Part shown: positions 52,784 through 60,473 of the stretch, piece by piece
How positions within the stretch are numbered: the first letter of the stretch is position 1
How the letters are laid out: every line of letters begins with the position of its first letter
Assembly: GCA_035547915.1 (NCBI GenBank)
Contig: DASZTS010000039.1
Location: forward strand, 1-64,000
From: DASSFG01 sp035547915
Lineage (GTDB): Bacteria > Planctomycetota > Planctomycetia > Pirellulales > JAICIG01
DNA: 64,000 nucleotides
Direction: 5' to 3'
The notes under the pieces: generated by a model
Databases searched by the model: none
The model's input: only the letters and a program-made list of their open reading frames with translations
What the model was told of the DNA's origin: nothing
Made by a program: the position numbers and the translations under genes

Positions 52784-55303
52784 GTGATACATATGTCCCC
52801 ACCATACCATTTGACACAAGCCGACCCACCACACGGTTCGAACCGGCGCCACATGTGCGTCGCACCGCAGGAGCTTCTTTTGTGGGCAAGCAATGAATCC
52901 GACCAGCCAATCCCCACGACCGATGATTTGTATACGTGTCCGCGCTGCGCCTTTAATCGTTCTGTGTTTGTCGTCGGGCACAGACTTGCCAGTCTTGACT
53001 CGCAGTGGTCAGTCCATCTGGGCAACGCGTTCCGCTCCGCGTCGAGCAAAGTTGGGCGGCCGCTGCAATTGTTGGGCCATATTTCTTTTAGTACCCGTGA
53101 CTTCACGACGTGTGACGAGAGCGATTGGGTGCCATCGCAATTAGCGATGCGTATCAATATCGTCATTGACGAAGGGGCCTCATTCTTCAGTGTGACGGTT
53201 CTAGACGTGCCCCATTCTGTTAGCCGCATCTCCCTGCTAACTTCGGCGGACTCGCACAATCTAATGGCAAACACAACTGATGGCAGTTACGACCTTCTTG
53301 TGTGGCAAGAAGCGACGGATAGCCCCCAACAGTCGTCGCTAAGCTTCGCGGAGTTGCGCGATTTGTTGTCGGCTTTCAAACTTCAACTTGTCATTGCGAT
53401 GAGAGAGGATGACGCCGAAGAATTCAGTAGCGACCTTATATCTGTCTTAGAGCAACATAACGCGATCGAGCGCAACGCGGACTACGAGCTTCCATGCGGG
53501 TTACACAGCGACACATATATCAATCTGCCAGCGATATGTTCTCGCGAAGACTCAATGCAACTCATCGGATCGAAGCTCGATTTCCTATTCTGGGACAAGC
53601 ACTTTGATACGGTATTTGCGAACGGCTGGGCGATGAGCCTACTCGGTCGTCGCCTCGGAGACAACCGTCAGGCGCAGGGAGGCAAGGTTATTCAGCATGT
53701 ACTATGTGAGGGTTATACGGACCCAGTATTACTCGATGACATCGAGTCCGGCAGTCAAGTTCTTATTATCCTGGATGTTATGATTACCGGTACCTTGGCC
53801 AGCAGATTGCGTCGGATCGTCGAAAACTCCGGGGCACATGTAGTAGGGATCGCAGTCCTAGTCAGGCCGCACAGCGCTGCATGGGACGTTTCTCCAGATG
53901 TCCGGTATCTGTGCGAAGTTGAGATGAACCTGAATGATCCTATCAAGTCCTGTCCCCGGTGCGGAGCATTTGAAAGGAAAGTGTTCAATCCCGTCGCTGG
54001 CTACATGACGACGAAGGCAAGCAAAGCGCGTAGTCCCTCTCAGTTCTTGGATCAAGATCGGGAAGCGCGTGAATTGTGGAACCTGGTCAACGAAGTAGAT
54101 GCTTACGAACACCACAGGCGTGAAGGGGCAACGCACTATATCGGCTTTGTAGATACGCGTAAGTTACTTGAGGCCCCGGTCGGCCGGCAGCTATGCCAAA
54201 GGCTGCTAGACATTCTAAGCGATGCGGGTGAGACTCCGACCGTCTTCCTCGTCCCTCGCCGATCCCGAGCCTCGCTGCTCGCGAAGAAGTTGAGCGAGGC
54301 GATGGAAGACGTGCTGAAGCCACGTCCAAGAGTGATTTACGCGGCGCGGCGATGGAGAACAGGACGATGGGTAGTGGCCGATGAAGACGTAGCGGCCCTT
54401 AGAAACAATAAGGTGCTCATTGTCGACACGGCAGTCGGCCATGGTCGGACTATCGATCAGTTGGCGACGGTGGCCATGCAATGCAAAGCGCGTAGCATTG
54501 GTGCTGCGGTCCTCCTTAGCCGGTTATCGCCTCCATGCGAAGAGACATTTAGAAATCGCTTTGACGGTCGTTTTTACCGGCTATTTAACCTGCCGATTCG
54601 GCCAGTGGCCATAAGAGGTGGTCGTGTCGATCTATGTCCTGTCTGTCGTCGTAAAGAGGCCCTTCGGCGGTTTGTGGAAGAAGCGGACGTAAGCTCTTTG
54701 GACGGATGGGTCGAGAGCCTATTGAAGACGCGACATGGTGCGCCTCAGGATGCCCCTCACTCGCAGCAAGTACAATTGAGCTTGTTTGATCGAGGATTGC
54801 TGGTAGGCTGCCGTGCCGCGATTGCAAGTGGAATTGCGTTGCATGCCCTGAGTGCCGCTACAACGAATGGTATCGCTCCGCTGACTTTGCCTGAGTTATT
54901 AGACAACAGTATTCCGTGGCGGGCGAGAGCCACGATGGTCGAAAATCTCCCGCCGGGAATTCTTGCGTGGAGTGGCTCAACGTTGATGGCTGATCTAACC
55001 GCGGTCTTGTCGCAGGCTGATTGCCCAGCAGTGTGGAGGGCGGCAGCGAACCTTCTTACGCGGGAAGGCGATAACAGTTGGCTCGACCATCTTGAGCCGC
55101 TATTGAATCGGCTGCATGCGGAGAAACGGCGAACGTCTCCGTCGTTTTGGAACCATATGACTTGCAATGCGTACCTACTCAGCGCGAATGATGATCACTA
55201 TCGGTCGATATTGCGAGACCGCATCCAGGAGTTACTGACTGCGCAAAGCGACGCTGTTGCAAGGGATGGACTTCTCCAGATGCAGGAGGTGCTTTCGGAG
55301 TAG
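52784..55303 (+). CDS. Dual phosphoribosyltransferase-domain protein with CxxC zinc motifs
   Basis: 839 residues (GTG at 52784; ATG at 52793 possible). Residues about 45-65 carry a CxxC pair ('YTCPRCAFN'). PRTase domain 1 (about 230-390) is orotate-PRTase-like: 'LPCGLHSDTYINLPAI' and PRPP loop 'VLIILDVMITGTLASRL'. A CxxC ('SCPRCGAF') follows at about 385. PRTase-like domain 2 (about 450-620) ends in 'KVLIVDTAVGHGRTIDQL', with another CxxC ('LCPVCRRKEA'). The C-terminal 200 residues are helical with no known domain. The second acidic residue of the PRPP motif is replaced in both loops (Val, Thr), so PRPP chemistry may be altered. Encoded with its own sigma factor and divergent from the Ubl operon. 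Confidence 0.8.
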   Translation: MIHMSPPYHLTQADPPHGSNRRHMCVAPQELLLWASNESDQPIPTTDDLYTCPRCAFNRSVFVVGHRLASLDSQWSVHLGNAFRSASSKVGRPLQLLGHISFSTRDFTTCDESDWVPSQLAMRINIVIDEGASFFSVTVLDVPHSVSRISLLTSADSHNLMANTTDGSYDLLVWQEATDSPQQSSLSFAELRDLLSAFKLQLVIAMREDDAEEFSSDLISVLEQHNAIERNADYELPCGLHSDTYINLPAICSREDSMQLIGSKLDFLFWDKHFDTVFANGWAMSLLGRRLGDNRQAQGGKVIQHVLCEGYTDPVLLDDIESGSQVLIILDVMITGTLASRLRRIVENSGAHVVGIAVLVRPHSAAWDVSPDVRYLCEVEMNLNDPIKSCPRCGAFERKVFNPVAGYMTTKASKARSPSQFLDQDREARELWNLVNEVDAYEHHRREGATHYIGFVDTRKLLEAPVGRQLCQRLLDILSDAGETPTVFLVPRRSRASLLAKKLSEAMEDVLKPRPRVIYAARRWRTGRWVVADEDVAALRNNKVLIVDTAVGHGRTIDQLATVAMQCKARSIGAAVLLSRLSPPCEETFRNRFDGRFYRLFNLPIRPVAIRGGRVDLCPVCRRKEALRRFVEEADVSSLDGWVESLLKTRHGAPQDAPHSQQVQLSLFDRGLLVGCRAAIASGIALHALSAATTNGIAPLTLPELLDNSIPWRARATMVENLPPGILAWSGSTLMADLTAVLSQADCPAVWRAAANLLTREGDNSWLDHLEPLLNRLHAEKRRTSPSFWNHMTCNAYLLSANDDHYRSILRDRIQELLTAQSDAVARDGLLQMQEVLSE

Positions 55304-55644
55304 TGGATGCGCGATTGCACCGTGCAATTTTTCCGAAGCTCTGCTTCGGGAAGACGTCTGATGCTTCAGTAACCTGCCTGACCTTCGAGAAACTGTCTTT
55401 CAGCCGCCCGACTTACCTGCCTGAGTCGGTCAACTGACTTTCTCCCCGACGTGCCTGCAACCGGCTTGGAGGCGACGCGGCAGGAGGCCGCGACGCTGCC
55501 AGATCTGGCTTCAGGCGAAGGTTGTAATGCGTGGCAATGGGTGCGGCTGGGACTGAGTTAGATCCGCAAGCCGAAGAAGGCGACGGAAAAAATCAGGGCA
55601 GCACGACGTAGGTCGGAGCCGCCCTGAAGAGTCGATGGCGTTGC
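55304..55644. other. Intergenic, hairpin at 55333-55349
   Basis: No gene. Perfect hairpin CCGAAGC-TCT-GCTTCGG 30 bases after the PRTase stop is a plausible operon terminator stem; the T-run precedes rather than follows it. Confidence 0.45.
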
Positions 55645-56043
55645 TTAGACCTGAAGGGCGACGTGCTGGTTTTGTGCCGGAGCTCGCCCCTGCTCGATGC
55701 GGAGTATGTCGACGACCTTGCCGTAGTCACGGCGGTCGGCGTCGCCATTCTGCGCGCTAGTCTTTGACCGAACCGGTCGGATCCAGGCCTGATCGATTCG
55801 GCTCCAGCGGAATCCGTTCTCCTTGAGGAAGCCAAGGACCGCCTGGGACGGCTTCTGCTGGAAGCGAATCATTGCCTCAGCCGGATCGTTGCGGGTGAGG
55901 TATTCAGCCCCGACCACACTGTCCGTCTCGAATGACTGCGGCGCGCTCTTCGGAGCATGTCGGCCCATGGTTTGTCCGGGTGGCCGCGGCACCGCCGGTG
56001 GCTGCTGTCGCTTCTCCTGAGTCTGCATGGCTTTTCTTGGCAT
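55645..56043 (-). CDS. Small conserved element protein, paralogue 1
   Basis: 132 residues, AGGAGG before ATG 56043. A disordered, Pro/Gln-rich N-terminus is followed by a folded C-terminal part 'AMIRFQQKPSQAVLGFLKENGFRWSRIDQAWIRPVRSKTSAQNG...YGKVVDILRIEQG'. This matches the neighbouring gene's 'RPSEAVRNYMKDNGFRWAGG...AWVRP...VFDKVVDMILEEKG', so the two are tandem paralogues. Unknown function. Such 'NGFRW...W' proteins recur on planctomycete mobile elements. Confidence 0.7.
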   Translation of the reverse strand: MPRKAMQTQEKRQQPPAVPRPPGQTMGRHAPKSAPQSFETDSVVGAEYLTRNDPAEAMIRFQQKPSQAVLGFLKENGFRWSRIDQAWIRPVRSKTSAQNGDADRRDYGKVVDILRIEQGRAPAQNQHVALQV

Positions 56044-56122
56044 GGGTACCTCCTCTTCGTTGGTTGCCGCAGCAGCGACACGCCGCCGCGGGGAGGCAAC
56101 CAGTAGCGCGGTTCTAAGCGAC

Positions 56123-56128
56123 TGTCAA
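56123..56128 (-). promoter_or_regulatory. -35 element in duplicated promoter, copy 1
   Basis: Minus-strand TTGACA within a roughly 45-base block identical to the one upstream of paralogue 2 (copy 2 TTGACA at 56727-56732). The block covers CTTGAGCGTTGACAGTCG through GCGCTACTGG. The -10 is weak (TACTGG at 17-base spacing). Confidence 0.45.
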
Positions 56129-56208
56129 CGCTCAAGAATGTGTCAAAGCGGGACGATGGGGTGCAGCCGACATCGGTACTGGCGGTGCGGGCCGACCCCC
56201 ACCTCATA

Positions 56209-56649
56209 TCAGAATGGCTCGCGCTCCGGGACGACCCCCTTCTCCTCCAGAATCATGTCGACGACCTTATCGAAGACGCGTTCGCCGTGGAGGCGATCCT
56301 GGGCTTGCGTCTGATAGCCGATGGGCCTGACCCAAGCGCCCGAGGCGTCTGGCCAGCGGCCGCCGGAAGGGGCGCCGCCGGCCCAGCGGAACCCATTGTC
56401 CTTCATGTAATTTCGGACGGCCTCCGACGGTCGGCCGTCGCGGAACTTCAGCCAGAATTCGTAAACCTTCTTTTCGGTGTCGATGTAGTTCAGCCATTCG
56501 ATGCCGGCAGCGTTGTTGTGTTTCCAGCCGCGCTGCGGCGGCAATGGCTCACGGTCCAGGTCGTCGCCCGGTTCGCGCATCGCGACGGGTGCCTCGGCGT
56601 CGAGCCCTTGTGGTTCTTGTTCCTGGGCCTGTGTGGATTTTCTTGGCAT
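56209..56649 (-). CDS. Small conserved element protein, paralogue 2
   Basis: 146 residues from ATG 56649 (AGGAGG upstream). C-terminal domain 'VYEFWLKFRDGRPSEAVRNYMKDNGFRWAGGAPSGGRW...GAWVRPIG...VFDKVVDMILEEKGVVPEREPF'. Homologous to paralogue 1, with an extra 'GRPSEAVRNYMKDNGFRW' context and a longer middle. The two genes and their promoters form a tandem duplication with divergent coding parts but near-identical control regions. Confidence 0.72.
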   Translation of the reverse strand: MPRKSTQAQEQEPQGLDAEAPVAMREPGDDLDREPLPPQRGWKHNNAAGIEWLNYIDTEKKVYEFWLKFRDGRPSEAVRNYMKDNGFRWAGGAPSGGRWPDASGAWVRPIGYQTQAQDRLHGERVFDKVVDMILEEKGVVPEREPF

Positions 56650-56739
56650 ATCTGCCTCCTCTTGTGGTTGGTGCGGCAGCAATACGCCGCCGCGGGAGGC
56701 AACCAGTAGCGCGGTTCTAAGCGACTGTCAACGCTCAAG

Positions 56740-57002
56740 AATGTGCCAATTTGAGACAGCGCTGAAATGCTGTCCGTTACGGTGCCGCAATGTCGTTGAC
56801 CGGCATCCCATCAGCAGGGATCAAGACGACGCGGCTCCTGCCAACTGACGACTGGATTGCCGAGGCGCCTGTGCATGATCAGGGCATTGTGAACGGCGTC
56901 ATGGACCGCCGCCTCGACGGGCCGATTGGGTCGTGCAGTCGTGAAGCGCTTTGGGATCGTAGGGGTAGATGTCGGTTAGGTTCATGGGCTGTTGGGTGAC
57001 GC
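56740..57002. other. Intergenic region upstream of paralogue 2
   Basis: Contains the start of the second duplicated promoter block. No further gene identified. Confidence 0.35.
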
Positions 57003-57353
57003 TTACAGGCGGCGGGCCGACGCAATGCGCCGCATAAGCAGCTTCGGGTCGGCACGGCACGGCATGATGCCGAGCACCTCTACCGATGCAGGCCGAACGT
57101 GGTAGATGACTCCGAATGGGAATTGGCGCAGCACGGCGCGCCGGACCGGATCAAAGATGATCTGGTACATTTCCGGATAGTGCATGAGTTGGTCGAGGAT
57201 CGCATCGACCTGGGAGATGAATGAGTTGCCCAAGCCGGGTGCTTGGCGATCATACCAGTCAGCGGTGACGATGAGGTCAACCTCCGCCGCTTCAGCGAGG
57301 TCGATTTGCAACCTCAATGGCGATTCAGAAGCCGCCGCCTGACGTCCTCCCAC
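57003..57353 (-). CDS. ParE/RelE-superfamily toxin
   Basis: About 104-116 residues. Core 'AEVDLIVTADWYDRQAPGLGNSFISQVDAILDQLMHYPEMYQIIFDPVRRAVLRQFPFGVIYHVRPASVEVLGIMPCRADP' is the ParE/RelE fold with the typical 'RRAVLRRFPFGVIY' strand. The start is ambiguous: a GTG at 57353 overlaps the antitoxin by 40 bases, while a TTG at 57317 overlaps only the antitoxin stop (TTGA), the arrangement more usual for such pairs. Likely targets gyrase (ParE) or mRNA (RelE) and stabilises the element. Confidence 0.82.
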   Translation of the reverse strand: MGGRQAAASESPLRLQIDLAEAAEVDLIVTADWYDRQAPGLGNSFISQVDAILDQLMHYPEMYQIIFDPVRRAVLRQFPFGVIYHVRPASVEVLGIMPCRADPKLLMRRIASARRL

Positions 57354-57538
57354 GGATAGACGGGCATAGTGCCATCGTTGACTGCCGCAAGCCGCCGCTC
57401 GATTTCCGCACGCTGCTCCGCCGGCATTGGAATCGCCTGCGTTTCGTCATAAACCCTGTCCCAGAGCTGCTGAGCCAGCAGAATACACTCGTCTGCTGAA
57501 AGCGTTGAGAAGTCGATATCGGCGATGGAAGGCATCAT
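57314..57538 (-). CDS. Addiction-module antitoxin (CHP02574/RelB-like)
   Basis: 74 residues: 'FSTLSADECILLAQQLWDRVYDETQAIPMPAEQRAEIERRLAAVNDGTMPVYPWEDVRRRLLNR'. This is the small antitoxin family 'LSxxERxxLAxxLWDSL...L...QxxElxRRLaax...g...sWExVkxRL' paired with ParE-type toxins. The coding order antitoxin-toxin with overlapping genes supports a type II module, with autorepression expected at its own promoter. Confidence 0.85.
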   Translation of the reverse strand: MMPSIADIDFSTLSADECILLAQQLWDRVYDETQAIPMPAEQRAEIERRLAAVNDGTMPVYPWEDVRRRLLNRH

Positions 57539-57640
57539 AATCTGCTCCGTTTGTGGTGACGATCCAAGATTGCCTCATTTCGTGGCAACTGTAAATGAGG
57601 AAGTTAAGGGCGGACGTTGCCGTCCGCCCCCGACTTCCCG

Positions 57641-59578
57641 TCAAGCAGCGTTTCTCGGCTTGCCGGGTCTGGCGGCCTTCGAAGTGGCAACCGCCCCGAA
57701 GCCCATGCCGGCGGGCAGCCAGGCTTTGAGTTTGGCGATGTGCTCGCGATCGACGCCGGCCTTGTCCGGGTTGGAGAAGGCGCGGTCGAGCTGCGTCACC
57801 AGCACCGACTTCTTCTTATCGGTGCTCGATCTTGCCCACTGGTCGCCAAGCACTTCACGGCCGATTGCAAGCAACTCGTCACGGCGGCGGCGGTTCAGGA
57901 AATTATCCGCGGTGGGCCGCCAGTGCTCTGCTACGTCAGCCCCGGTCAGCGAAAGCGACGCATCGTAGGCGGTGGCTTCTGCCGCGTAGGCGGGACCGAG
58001 CTTTGGCTGGAGCGTGAGCGCCACGGCGTAGGCCAGGAGGTCAAGCCTTGCCTGTTGCGGCAGCCGCCGGAACGCCTCAAACCGCTCTGCGTCGGACTTC
58101 GGTTTGAGCCAGGCCGCCGGCAACTTTTTGCCGATCGACTCCAGTCGGGCAGTTACCGTTGACGGCCTCAGGGCAATGCCGGGCTTCGGCGGAAGAAACG
58201 TCACGGCCGGGCCGTCCGTGCGTTGGCGTTTGCCAAGCAGCGAACTTGCCGCATGGAACGCCAGCAGGTCGAGTGCGATGGCGGGGTGCTTCGCGATCTC
58301 CACCTGGGCGATAGCAAGCCGCTGCGCCGCCAGATCGCGACGCAGTGACTCCGGCATCGCACTCTTAGGCTTTGCTGTGGGCGGGTGATCCAGGCCGCCG
58401 CCGGGACTCAGGAGCCGCTCAAGAAGTTTGCGATGCTCCGGTTTGATCAATCCTTTGTCGACTGCCGGTGTGCCGTCGGTCGCCAGCGACACGAAGCAGC
58501 CGGCCAGCGCTTTCTGGCGGGCGTCAAAGCCCTCGAAGCCGGCCAGCTTCGCCTGAACGCTATCAAGCTGCTCCTGCAGGCTATCCTGCTTGTCAAGCAG
58601 AGCATCGGACTCGGTGTCGTCCAACGCCTCGTCTAGCTCTTCGAGTTCACGCTCAAGGCTTGCTTTCCGTTCCAGCAGTTCCGTCGGAACGCCTGTCGGC
58701 TTTGGTTGGATGCGGCCGCAACGGTGGATAGCTTCATAGTTCCGGTCCGGATTGATCTCGACCCATCCCCAGCCGTCGGCTTGCAGTTCACTGCGAATGG
58801 CATCGAGTTTCTCTTGCGCCAACCGGTTGAGCAGCGCCGGAGATTCGAGGTAAACATCCTCGCAGAATAAGTCGGCGCGGATGCTGCCACCCGCGGCGCG
58901 GTATTCGTTGAGCGTGACAAAACGGGCGAGCTTGTCGTCCGCTTTGACCATCTTCTCGGTGAGTGCCGCCCGAATATTATAGGGCTCTTCCCGTTGCCAT
59001 TCCGGCAACGACTTGAAAACCTCGAGCTGGCGGCGATGGTCGTCGGTCACGGTGTAGGCCATCAGGCATTCGAGCGTCATGCCGTCCTTGCGGTATTCGG
59101 CGACGAGCTCAGGCGCCACGCGCGCCAGCTTCATGCGCTTCACCACGAGTCTTTCATCCACGCCGAAGCGTGCGGCTACGTCGGAAGCGCTTTCGCCCTG
59201 GTCGATCAGGCCGGCGAACGCCTCGAACTGGTCGGCCGGGTGCATGGCCAGGCGCACCGTGTTTTCGGCAAGGCTCATCTCCAAAGCGTGTTCCTCGGTG
59301 ACGATCTGGCACGGCACCGCGAAATCGCCGGGCAGCTTACCTTCGGCTTGCAGCGCATGGATGGCCGCGAGGCGGCGTCCGCCCGCGATCACCCGATAGC
59401 TGCCGTCACCGGCGTCGGTGACGACGAGGTTCTGCATCAGGCCGTGGGCCAGTATCGATGCCTTGAGCTCGTCCATGCCCATGCTCACTACGGTACGGCG
59501 GGCATTGAGCGGCGATTTCCGAAGGCTTCTCGCAGCGATGAGCTGAGAGTGGGTCGGTGTCGTTGTCGTATCAGTCAT
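57641..59578 (-). CDS. ParB/RepB/Spo0J-type partition protein
   Basis: 645 residues from ATG 59578 (GGAG site); the open frame upstream is spurious. N-terminal ParB domain: 'SPLNARR', 'LKASILAHGLMQNLVVT', 'YRVIAGGRRLAAIHAL', 'IVTEEHALEMSLAENTVRLAMHPADQFEAFAGL' (GGRR and ENxxR boxes), then the KorB/ParB HTH 'SASDVAARFGVDERLVVKRMKLA'. Long C-terminal part with a coiled coil at about 300-380 ('LERKASLERELEELDEALDDTESDALLDKQDSLQEQL') and no known domain. This long ParB form is typical of plasmids and integrative elements, where it binds centromere-like sites or regulates transfer genes. Confidence 0.88.
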   Translation of the reverse strand: MTDTTTTPTHSQLIAARSLRKSPLNARRTVVSMGMDELKASILAHGLMQNLVVTDAGDGSYRVIAGGRRLAAIHALQAEGKLPGDFAVPCQIVTEEHALEMSLAENTVRLAMHPADQFEAFAGLIDQGESASDVAARFGVDERLVVKRMKLARVAPELVAEYRKDGMTLECLMAYTVTDDHRRQLEVFKSLPEWQREEPYNIRAALTEKMVKADDKLARFVTLNEYRAAGGSIRADLFCEDVYLESPALLNRLAQEKLDAIRSELQADGWGWVEINPDRNYEAIHRCGRIQPKPTGVPTELLERKASLERELEELDEALDDTESDALLDKQDSLQEQLDSVQAKLAGFEGFDARQKALAGCFVSLATDGTPAVDKGLIKPEHRKLLERLLSPGGGLDHPPTAKPKSAMPESLRRDLAAQRLAIAQVEIAKHPAIALDLLAFHAASSLLGKRQRTDGPAVTFLPPKPGIALRPSTVTARLESIGKKLPAAWLKPKSDAERFEAFRRLPQQARLDLLAYAVALTLQPKLGPAYAAEATAYDASLSLTGADVAEHWRPTADNFLNRRRRDELLAIGREVLGDQWARSSTDKKKSVLVTQLDRAFSNPDKAGVDREHIAKLKAWLPAGMGFGAVATSKAARPGKPRNAA

Positions 59579-59646
59579 AAGAACTCCATGTGTTGATGGT
59601 TGAAAAAGAGCCGGCGGGCAGGGAGTCCGCCCGCCGGCATCCGGCA

Positions 59647-59910
59647 TCAGGCGGCTGCCTGCGCGGATTCCTTGCGGGCCTTCGCATCGGCCTGCTGCTG
59701 GTGCATGATCCAGGTGTGCGCGAGGTCGAGCAGCTTGGCCATCGCGAGCAGATCGTCGAAGTTCAGGCTGTCGGTTTCCTTCCAGGTATCGTCGCCCTGC
59801 TTGTAGCCGCGGGCGGGAATGACGCTGTACCACGTTCCCTTCTCGCTCGTGTTGCGCCAGATCGTCGCTTGCAGCGCGCCGATGCGGACTTTGTGTGCGG
59901 GTTTAGACAT
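59647..59910 (-). CDS. Small conserved mobile-element protein
   Basis: 87 residues from ATG 59910 with GGAGAA upstream. 'VRIGALQATIWRNTSEKGTWYSVIPARGYKQGDDTWKETDSLNFDDLLAMAKLLDLAHTWIMHQQ' is a beta-sheet-plus-helix protein that I recall as a frequent uncharacterised partner of the parB gene on planctomycete and proteobacterial transfer elements. Possibly DNA-binding. Probably co-transcribed with parB, 68 bases downstream. Confidence 0.75.
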   Translation of the reverse strand: MSKPAHKVRIGALQATIWRNTSEKGTWYSVIPARGYKQGDDTWKETDSLNFDDLLAMAKLLDLAHTWIMHQQQADAKARKESAQAAA

Positions 59911-59940
59911 GATGGTTCTCCTTCTTTGTAGTTGAGAGAC

Positions 59941-60117
59941 CCCGCCCATCGGGGCCTTACGGCACCTTAAGAACCCGCCTCAAGACGGGCGAAGCTCGCG
60001 AAGCGAGCGTAGAGGGCAAGCGGAAAATTGGGGGCGACCTTTAGGGGGAACCGATTTTCCGCTTGCCCGGTCCGTCGGCGGGTTCACCTTGCCGTCCTGA
60101 AGGCCCCGGTGGGCGGG
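59941..60117 (+). ncRNA. Large nested inverted-repeat structure (candidate structured RNA or oriT)
   Basis: At least six nested pairings. CCCGCCCATCGGGGCCTT (59941-59958) pairs with AAGGCCCCGGTGGGCGGG (60100-60117), 18 bp with one T-G wobble. ACGGCA/TGCCGT (59959-59964, 60090-60095). GAACCCGCC/GGCGGGTTC (59971-59979, 60077-60085). GACGG/CCGTC (59984-59988, 60072-60076). A local hairpin GCTCGC-GAA-GCGAGC (59994-60008). A perfect 15-bp pair GGGCAAGCGGAAAAT/ATTTTCCGCTTGCCC (60014-60028, 60054-60068). The wobble pair is compatible only with a plus-strand transcript. It lies between the parB operon leader and the relaxase gene, a position also expected for oriT. Confidence 0.65.
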
Positions 60118-60473
60118 GACGAGCGCGGTTAGAGAAGGAGAAGCCGGCATGATCTGCACACGCCCGTCCATAGGCAGATGGCTCGCGGCAGGTCAGGTGC
60201 GCAACATTTACAGGATGGAACAGCGGCTCGTCGGCCTGCCTAAAGGTAGCGACGGGCGCCGTCTGGCGACCATCGTCTTGGCGGAGGCCAAAGTGTCCAC
60301 GCTAACGACAGAGGACCGCGACGACTTGGCGAGGCCGCTCCTGTCGCGCGACGGCGCAGCCGTGGCAGTGCGATGGCATTGCAGTCGCATAGCGTCAGGA
60401 TGGCACAACCAAGACGTGCAAAACTCATCAAGACAATTGACTATGACGCGAAGACGTGAACGTATAATCCGCC
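60118..60473. other. Spacer before relaxase
   Basis: A plus open frame starting at 60149 runs on into the relaxase in another frame. Its sequence has no family resemblance, and I do not call it a gene. The relaxase promoter and possibly nic-site sequences should be here. Confidence 0.4.
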
